In this document: in pieces, positions 1 through 5,034 of the stretch
Layout: each line of letters opens with the position of its first letter
Position numbering within the stretch: position 1 is the stretch's first letter
Assembly: GCA_049276515.1 (NCBI GenBank)
Contig: JBASWO010000032.1
Coordinates: 1 to 14,051 of the forward strand
Direction of reading: 5' to 3'
Length of the DNA stretch: 14,051 bases
DNA from: JAATFY01 sp049276515
GTDB lineage: Bacteria > Pseudomonadota > Alphaproteobacteria > UBA9219
Position numbers and translations under genes: made by a program
Notes under the pieces: generated by a model
The model's input: the letters and a program-made list of their open reading frames with translations, nothing else
The model's database searches: none
Told to the model about the DNA's origin: nothing

Positions 1-270
1 AGCTTAGCCGATGCCTTTTCTCTTTATTCAGATTTGCTTCATGACCCCGCGTTAAAAAATACCAGCAGAATTCGCTATGGCAGCAAGAAAGCTCAACTCT
101 TAGCTCAAGCTGTCAATACAGTTGATGAAAATGATCAGCCCTGGACGCCCCAAAGCCAAGAGAAGTGGCTTGTTTTTGAAGATGGATCTTCTGCGAAAGA
201 AACTAGGATTTCTGGAGCCACGCGCCCTACAGCCATGAAGAAAGCTAAAGGACGAAAATTACGTCGCTAA
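1..270 (+). CDS. Sel1-repeat-like protein, C-terminal fragment (5' end outside window)
   Basis: Frame 1 is open from the first base to the TAA at 268-270, giving 89 residues of a longer protein. A TTG at 34 could be read as a start, but the frame is open upstream, so I treat this as the 3' end of a truncated gene. The visible part lines up with the C-terminus of the next gene (316-1410). Both have an A-x-AF-xx-Y-x5-DP segment, a Lys/Arg-rich stretch, then KW-[LI]-VF-x-DG, and both end in a basic tail finishing with Arg-Arg. The next gene carries clear Sel1 repeats, so I infer a Sel1-family paralogue, although no complete repeat is visible here. It ends 45 nt before the next start and is probably cotranscribed with it. 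Function unknown. Confidence 0.7.
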   Translation, partial: SLADAFSLYSDLLHDPALKNTSRIRYGSKKAQLLAQAVNTVDENDQPWTPQSQEKWLVFEDGSSAKETRISGATRPTAMKKAKGRKLRR

Positions 271-315
271 ATAGTATTCCTGACAAAAATTTAGGAAGTT
301 TAAGAAAGCAAATTT

Positions 316-1410
316 ATGAAATACGATTTATCCAAAATTATCGATCTCAAAACCGTTAATATAAATGAACTAACAGAAGCTGCAGATCAAGATGATCCGT
401 CAGCTCTTTTCATGGGCTATTATATTGCTGAAGGAGAGTTCGGCCTTATCGGACATCATTTGGCTGATAGTGAACTCCTTGAATGGGTCAAAAGGGGATA
501 TCAGCTTAGAGACACTCTTTGCACAGCCCGTTATGCTATTTCCCTCTTTAATGGTCGCGGCATTCCAAGAAATATCCCAGAAGCTAAAAAGATTTTTATG
601 CGCGTCATAGAAGACATGAGAGGACTAGCTCAATCAGGCAGTCCTTATGCACAGACATTGTTAGCCCTAGCACTTACCAATGGAATCCCGGGCAAGCCCC
701 GCGATGCAGAAGCCAGACCGCTACTTGAAGCCGCAGCCAGCCAAAGTGAACCTGTTGCCCAATATTATCTAGGCATGATCCATGAGCGCGGCTTTGGCGT
801 TAAAGCCAATATGGTTGAAGCTGTGCGGTGGTATCAATTGGCCGCCGAGCAGGGTCATCTCTATTCCCAACTCCAATTGGCTGATTTGTATTCGCGCGGG
901 CAGGGTGTCGAGCGAGATCTTGGGTTCGCTATTCAATATTATACGAAGGCAGCTCGTTTTAAAAATGCTATCGCTTGTGGACGCCTTGGCGATCTTTATT
1001 TAGATCCAGAAAGATCAGGCGGTGCCGATGTTCAACGCGCCGTGAAATGGTATCTACGCGGCGCTCAAGGTGATGATAATGGCAGCAAGTTAGCTTTGGC
1101 TGGACTTTTCATCCAAGGTGTAAAGGATGAGGCTGGAGATGTTCTTGTAGTACAAGATATGGCCGCTGCATTTCGTTATTATGCGGAAGTTGCTACAGAT
1201 CCCGTCTATGCAGCCAAAGATCCAAAAAGGCACGCCTTTGCAGACAACAGGAAAAAGACGATGCTTATCGGCACCACACGTCAGACAGATGGTGAAGGTA
1301 AAAAATGGATTGTCTTTAGAGATGGGACCATGGCGCTTGAAATCAAACCTACGGGGCCAGGCTTTAAGGCTAAGCCACTTAGAAACAGCTATGGCGGACC
1401 GCGTCGCTAA
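316..1410 (+). CDS. Sel1-repeat (TPR-like) protein
   Basis: This is a 364-residue protein with no signal peptide or membrane segment, so it is probably cytoplasmic or delivered by another route. About five to six Sel1-like helical repeats span residues 71-292. The clearest are 147-182 (AQYYLGMIHERGFGV, then EAVRWYQLAAEQG) and 183-218 (SQLQLADLYSRGQGV, then AIQYYTKAA). A degenerate repeat lies near 219-252 (CGRLGDLYLD, then RAVKWYLRGAQ). Sel1 repeats are protein-interaction scaffolds; no enzymatic motif is seen. The last 70 or so residues lie outside the repeats and contain KKWIVFRDGT (329-338) followed by a basic tail, and this module recurs in the truncated gene just upstream. The ATG at 316 follows a purine-rich stretch at 302-308. 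Sel1 proteins are frequent in host-associated bacteria, but the role here is unknown. Confidence 0.8.
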   Translation: MKYDLSKIIDLKTVNINELTEAADQDDPSALFMGYYIAEGEFGLIGHHLADSELLEWVKRGYQLRDTLCTARYAISLFNGRGIPRNIPEAKKIFMRVIEDMRGLAQSGSPYAQTLLALALTNGIPGKPRDAEARPLLEAAASQSEPVAQYYLGMIHERGFGVKANMVEAVRWYQLAAEQGHLYSQLQLADLYSRGQGVERDLGFAIQYYTKAARFKNAIACGRLGDLYLDPERSGGADVQRAVKWYLRGAQGDDNGSKLALAGLFIQGVKDEAGDVLVVQDMAAAFRYYAEVATDPVYAAKDPKRHAFADNRKKTMLIGTTRQTDGEGKKWIVFRDGTMALEIKPTGPGFKAKPLRNSYGGPRR

Positions 1411-1430
1411 AGCCCTATTTTTGGGCCTTA
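1408..1430 (+). terminator. Weak hairpin after the Sel1 gene
   Basis: An imperfect inverted repeat starts at the stop codon: TAAAGCCC, a 7-nt T-rich loop, then GGGCCTTA. That is eight positions with one A/C mismatch. The T-run is in the loop, and only an impure pyrimidine-rich stretch follows, so this is a poor intrinsic terminator. It could still separate the Sel1 pair from sucC. Confidence 0.25.
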
Positions 1431-1497
1431 GCGCTTCATTCCTTTATCCTTGCTCCACCCCCTAATTCGCGCTAATTCTGCGGCGTTTCGCGATGCA

Positions 1498-1508
1498 GCA
1501 GATTCTGC
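1498..1508. promoter_or_regulatory. Short perfect palindrome upstream of sucC
   Basis: GCAGA-T-TCTGC is a perfect 5+1+5 palindrome 31 nt before the sucC ATG. The sucC leader (1411-1539) has no convincing -35/-10 pair by eye and no strong Shine-Dalgarno site. The palindrome might be an operator or a chance structure. Confidence 0.2.
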
Positions 1509-1539
1509 ACTTTTGCACTTTAAATGACGGTTTAACGCA

Positions 1540-2724
1540 ATGAATATCCATGAATACCAAGCTAAGAGTCTTTTGAAAAAATATGGCGTGGTTGTACCAC
1601 GTGGCGGTGTTGCTTTTACACCCGCTGAAGCAACCGATGTTGCAAAAGCTCTTGCTCTTGATCTCAAAGAGCCAGTTTGGGTTGTCAAAGCTCAAATTCA
1701 TGCCGGCGGCCGCGGTAAAGGCGGTGGCGTTAAAGTTGTTAAAACCATGGATGGTGTGGCTTCAGAAGCTAAACGTATTTTGGGGATGCAACTCATCACG
1801 CACCAAACGGGCCCCAATGGTCAAAAAGTTGGTCGCATCTATATTGAAGAAGGTTGCGATATTAAGCGCGAACTTTACTTAGGTCTTCTCATTGATCGCG
1901 CAACAAGTCGCGTTACGGTTATGGCGTCGACTGAAGGTGGTATGGAAATCGAAGAAGTAGCCGCAAAGCATCCTGAGAAAATTTTAAAAGTAGCAATTGA
2001 TCCTGTCACAGGTATGCAACCCTATCATGCGCGTGAAATAGCTTTTGGTCTTGGCCTTCAGGATAAGCAAATCAACAAATGCGTTCAGTTTCTGATGGCT
2101 ATGTACAACGCCTTTATCGATCTCGATTGCTCCATCGTTGAGATCAATCCACTCGTCGTCACAGGTAAAGGCGATATCATCGCTCTTGATGCGAAAATGA
2201 ATTTTGATGACAACGCCCTCTTCCGTCACAAAGACGTCGAAGAAATGCGCGATGAAGCTGAAGAAGATCCAGCAGAACTTGAAGCCAGCAAGCACAGCCT
2301 CAACTACGTAAAACTAGATGGCAATATCGGTTGCATGGTCAATGGTGCTGGTCTTGCCATGGCAACTATGGACATTATTAAGCTTTATGGCGGTGAACCT
2401 GCCAACTTCTTAGATGTTGGTGGTGGCGCAACCAAAGAACGCGTCACAGCTGCCTTTAAAATCATCCTGAGCGATAAGCATGTTCAAGGCATTCTTGTAA
2501 ATATCTTCGGCGGCATCATGCGCTGCGATATTATTGCTGAAGGTGTCGTGGCCGCAGCTAAAGAAGTTAAACTCCATGTGCCCTTGGTTGTACGCCTCGA
2601 AGGCACCAATGTTGAATTAGGCAAAAAGATTTTAGCTGAAAGCGGCTTGCCGATTTTATCAGCCGATAATTTAGCTGATGCCGCTGAAAAAATTGTAGGT
2701 GCTGTTAAAAAGAAAGCAGCTTAA
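1540..2724 (+). CDS. sucC: Succinyl-CoA synthetase, beta subunit (ADP/GDP-forming)
   Basis: SucC with SucD catalyses succinyl-CoA + NDP + Pi to succinate + NTP + CoA, the substrate-level phosphorylation step of the TCA cycle, in the cytoplasm. The 394 residues match the usual length of about 390 and start with the family's MNIHEYQAK. The N-terminal ATP-grasp domain shows VVKAQIHAGGRGKGGG with the nucleotide-binding Lys50. The metal-binding Asn203 and Asp217 lie in EINPL and ALDAKMNFDD. The C-terminal CoA-ligase domain has NGAGLAMATMD (268-278), GGGAT (294-298) and NIFGGIMRCDI (321-331). The ATG at 1540 is fixed by homology, as there is no good Shine-Dalgarno site before it. Next comes a 76-aa ORF (18-nt gap) and then sucD, an unusual interruption of sucCD. 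Mdh, often upstream of sucC in alphaproteobacteria, is not here. Confidence 0.97.
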   Translation: MNIHEYQAKSLLKKYGVVVPRGGVAFTPAEATDVAKALALDLKEPVWVVKAQIHAGGRGKGGGVKVVKTMDGVASEAKRILGMQLITHQTGPNGQKVGRIYIEEGCDIKRELYLGLLIDRATSRVTVMASTEGGMEIEEVAAKHPEKILKVAIDPVTGMQPYHAREIAFGLGLQDKQINKCVQFLMAMYNAFIDLDCSIVEINPLVVTGKGDIIALDAKMNFDDNALFRHKDVEEMRDEAEEDPAELEASKHSLNYVKLDGNIGCMVNGAGLAMATMDIIKLYGGEPANFLDVGGGATKERVTAAFKIILSDKHVQGILVNIFGGIMRCDIIAEGVVAAAKEVKLHVPLVVRLEGTNVELGKKILAESGLPILSADNLADAAEKIVGAVKKKAA

Positions 2725-2730
2725 TTTTAA

Positions 2731-2737
2731 AAGGAGG
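2731..2737 (+). promoter_or_regulatory. Strong ribosome binding site of the 76-aa ORF
   Basis: AAGGAGG lies 5 nt before the ATG at 2743. It is the closest match to the anti-Shine-Dalgarno in the window and much better than the sites before sucC or sucD, which supports translation of the small ORF. Confidence 0.7.
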
Positions 2738-2742
2738 CCTTT

Positions 2743-2973
2743 ATGTTAACAGAAGATTTAAAACGTGAAATTACTACTCGTGTTAAGCAAATTCCTGGCT
2801 GCTCAGGCGCAGAATTTGATGGTTCGCTTTTAATCGCCCATGCCGACACTGCCGTCCTCATCGATCTGAAGGGTATCAGCGATCAAGTACGCGGCGTCAT
2901 AACCGGTATCAACGCTGATCGGGATGTATCTACATTTCGAATTCAATCAACACATCAAGTTGCCGCTCTTTAA
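2743..2973 (+). CDS. Small protein of unknown function between sucC and sucD
   Basis: A 76-residue ORF begins 18 nt after the sucC stop and ends 18 nt before the sucD start, so all three are almost certainly on one transcript. The perfect AAGGAGG site supports translation. The protein is soluble-looking, with no signal peptide or membrane segment. Residues 3-16 are probably an amphipathic helix with alternating charge, and residues 25-43 (FDGSLLIAHA, TAVLIDLKG) look like two or three beta strands. A strand-like C-terminus (DVSTFRIQS) follows. There is one cysteine, at position 20. I recognise no family. The context suggests something connected with succinyl-CoA synthetase or its regulation, but this rests on position only. 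Confidence 0.7.
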   Translation: MLTEDLKREITTRVKQIPGCSGAEFDGSLLIAHADTAVLIDLKGISDQVRGVITGINADRDVSTFRIQSTHQVAAL

Positions 2974-2991
2974 CACTTACTGGAAAATGAA

Positions 2992-3867
2992 ATGTCCGTA
3001 CTCGTAGGAAAACAAACCAAACTTATCTGCCAAGGCTTCACCGGCTCACAAGGCACTTTCCATTCGGAGCAAGCCATTGCATATGGCACAAAGATGGTTG
3101 GCGGTGTGACACCAGGTAAAGGCGGCACGGAACATTTGGATCTTCCAGTATTTAACACCGTCGCTGAAGCGGTTGAGAAGACGGGCGCCAATGCCTCCGT
3201 CATTTATGTTCCGCCTCCTTTTGCAGCGGACTCAATTTTAGAAGCCGTTGCTGCAGAGTTACCACTTGTAGTTTGCATCACAGAAGGCATTCCTGTTCTT
3301 GATATGGTACGCGTCAAACGCGCCCTGCAAGGATCGAAGACACGCCTTATTGGACCCAACTGCCCAGGCGTTATTACACCGGGTGAATGCAAAATCGGCA
3401 TTATGCCTGGCCACATTCACAAGCGCGGTAAGATTGCGATCGTCTCACGTTCCGGCACCTTGACTTATGAAGCTGTTGCCCAAACCACAGCAGCTGGTCT
3501 TGGTCAGACAACTTGTATTGGTATTGGTGGTGATCCTGTGAACGGCACCAACTTTGTTGATTGTCTTGAGATGTTTTTAGCTGATGATGAAACCAAAGGT
3601 ATCATCATGATTGGTGAAATTGGTGGTTCAGCTGAAGAAGATGCCGCTGAATTTTTCAAACGCAGCAAGATCAAGAAACCTATGGTTGGCTTTATCGCTG
3701 GCGTGACAGCCCCTCCGGGCCGTCGCATGGGCCATGCTGGCGCTATTATTGCAGGCGGCAAAGGTGGTGCGAACGATAAAATGGAAGCTATGCGTTCAGC
3801 TGGAATTTTGGTTGCTGATAGCCCAGCAGCGCTTGGCACAACCATGGTTAAGGCAATGGCAGCCTAA
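2992..3867 (+). CDS. sucD: Succinyl-CoA synthetase, alpha subunit
   Basis: SucD binds CoA and carries the phosphohistidine intermediate of succinyl-CoA synthetase, working as a heteromer with SucC. The 291 residues match the family length. The N-terminal CoA-binding Rossmann domain shows CQGFTGSQGTFHS (13-25), GGVTPGKGG (37-45) and NTVAEA. The central part has RLIGPNCPGV (118-127), and the active-site segment GRRMGHAGAI (243-252) has His248 as the phosphorylated residue. SRSGTLTYE (152-160) and IGGDP (178-182) are also typical. The ATG at 2992 gives the expected N-terminus. A weak GGA-containing site precedes it, so reinitiation after the small upstream ORF is possible. A secretion-type ATPase gene follows after 70 nt. 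Confidence 0.97.
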   Translation: MSVLVGKQTKLICQGFTGSQGTFHSEQAIAYGTKMVGGVTPGKGGTEHLDLPVFNTVAEAVEKTGANASVIYVPPPFAADSILEAVAAELPLVVCITEGIPVLDMVRVKRALQGSKTRLIGPNCPGVITPGECKIGIMPGHIHKRGKIAIVSRSGTLTYEAVAQTTAAGLGQTTCIGIGGDPVNGTNFVDCLEMFLADDETKGIIMIGEIGGSAEEDAAEFFKRSKIKKPMVGFIAGVTAPPGRRMGHAGAIIAGGKGGANDKMEAMRSAGILVADSPAALGTTMVKAMAA

Positions 3868-3889
3868 AATTAAGAATTAGGTCATCTTT

Positions 3890-3917
3890 TTGAGACACAT
3901 TGTCTGACTGCTATTTT
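3890..3917 (+). promoter_or_regulatory. Candidate promoter for the PilT/DotB-like ATPase, with inverted repeat in the spacer
   Basis: TTGAGA (3890-3895), a 16-nt spacer and TATTTT (3912-3917) resemble sigma70 -35 and -10 boxes. The predicted start would fall about 13 nt before the ATG at 3938, just ahead of the Shine-Dalgarno site. An inverted repeat AGACA-CAT-TGTCT (3893-3905) overlaps the -35 box and part of the spacer, a position suited to a repressor. This is motif reading only. Confidence 0.3.
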
Positions 3918-3924
3918 AGGTGTT

Positions 3925-3930
3925 AGGGGA
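3925..3930 (+). promoter_or_regulatory. Ribosome binding site deciding the ATPase start
   Basis: AGGGGA lies 7 nt before the ATG at 3938. An in-frame GTG at 3920 lies upstream of this site and has no comparable site of its own, so the ATG is preferred. Confidence 0.6.
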
Positions 3931-3937
3931 TTGTTCA

Positions 3938-4906
3938 ATGACAACACAACGTCCGCTACGCGAACTCAATTTCATGGACATCTATGTATGTCTGGATGAT
4001 GACCTGCCTGCCCATTATTGCGAGCTGGTTGGCGGCAATAACAATTTGCTTGATCGCGATGTTCCTGCAGAATTTCACGACGACATTCTCAAACTCAAAG
4101 AAGCCCTGAACAAAGATTTTGCTGGCTACGAAAGAGGTTTAGCTTTTGATGGCATGCGTCTGCGTGTCGCTAAACTCAACACAGCCAACGGCAAAACTTG
4201 GGCGGCTATGCGTCGCATCCCTGCCCTGCCACCCAAATTGGACAAGCTCGGCTTTGTTCCTCAATTTCTTCCTATCTTGCGGGAATTCGGCACACGTAGC
4301 GGATTAATTCTTCTATGTGGTGCTACCGGCCAAGGCAAAACAACTACGGCCTCTTCTTTGCTTTTAGATTGTCTTGAACAATGTGGCGGCGTTGCCTTTA
4401 CGATTGAAGATCCTGTTGAATATACGCTTGAAGGGCGTCGCGGCACGGCTGGTTATTGCTATCAATCAGAAATCACCAATGACTCTCAATGGGGTCCTAT
4501 GCTGAAGCGCTCTTTGCGCTGGCATCCTCGCTATATCTTTGTAGGTGAAATCCGTACGCCTGATGCCGCCAACCAATTGCTGCGCGCAGCCACTTCAGGA
4601 CACACAGTTATTACGACAATGCATGCAGGCGGCATGGAAGAAGCTTTAGAAGGCCTCTTACAATTAGCTGAGCAGGATATTGGCGCACGCGCTGCCCTAC
4701 TCTTAGCGGCTGGCCTCACAGCCGTTGTCCATCAATCCCTTACGGGTAATGGTCTCTATGCAAGCTTTATGGCGACGGAGGCTAACAATCTCGGATCACC
4801 TATTCGTTCATTGATCCGCGATAAGCGCATTGGTCAAGCCCGCACCTTCTCCGATCAGCAAATGGCGCTGATGATGAAGGAAGGCAAAATCTTCAAAGAC
4901 CGCTAA
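3938..4906 (+). CDS. PilT/DotB/GspE-family secretion or pilus ATPase
   Basis: This is a 322-residue hexameric-type ATPase of the PilT/DotB/GspE superfamily, which powers type IV pili and type II or type IV secretion from the cytoplasmic face. The N-terminal domain (1-110) is divergent. The ATPase core has Walker A GATGQGKTTT (128-137), Asp box TIEDPVEY (155-162), Walker B YIFVGEIRT (199-207) with Glu204, and His box TTMHAGG (226-232) with His229. The C-terminus (SPIRSLIRDKRIG) resembles the PilT/DotB tail. Walker A carries Gln where PilT usually has Ser, and Thr-Thr-Thr after the Lys. The length and N-terminus suit DotB/TraJ-like or PilT-like proteins better than full-length GspE. No other pilus or secretion gene is visible nearby, so this is an orphan lying between sucD and sucA. 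The partner machinery cannot be named from here. Confidence 0.85.
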   Translation: MTTQRPLRELNFMDIYVCLDDDLPAHYCELVGGNNNLLDRDVPAEFHDDILKLKEALNKDFAGYERGLAFDGMRLRVAKLNTANGKTWAAMRRIPALPPKLDKLGFVPQFLPILREFGTRSGLILLCGATGQGKTTTASSLLLDCLEQCGGVAFTIEDPVEYTLEGRRGTAGYCYQSEITNDSQWGPMLKRSLRWHPRYIFVGEIRTPDAANQLLRAATSGHTVITTMHAGGMEEALEGLLQLAEQDIGARAALLLAAGLTAVVHQSLTGNGLYASFMATEANNLGSPIRSLIRDKRIGQARTFSDQQMALMMKEGKIFKDR

Positions 4907-5022
4907 AAACCAACAAACAACGACTTTTATATTGTTTTTTTATGGGCTAGACTTGGCCATCGCCCGGTCACAAGCCGCGGCATTCATAAATGTTTACCCA
5001 GAAGGCTGGCCTATTCTGTGCC

Positions 5023-5026
5023 AGGA
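5023..5026 (+). promoter_or_regulatory. Ribosome binding site deciding the sucA start
   Basis: AGGA lies 8 nt before the ATG at 5035. The in-frame ATG at 4990 would add 15 residues unlike SucA N-termini and has no clear site, so 5035 is chosen. Confidence 0.5.
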
Positions 5027-5034
5027 ATGCTTTT

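Noticed and set aside
1411..1539. Promoter search in the sucC leader (for example TTGCTC at 1450 with TAATTC at 1473)
   Set aside because: The -10 match is too poor to call, and no other pair at 16-18 nt spacing was convincing.
4990..5034. Upstream ATG extending sucA by 15 residues
   Set aside because: The extra residues are unlike SucA N-termini, and the ATG at 5035 has AGGA at good spacing.
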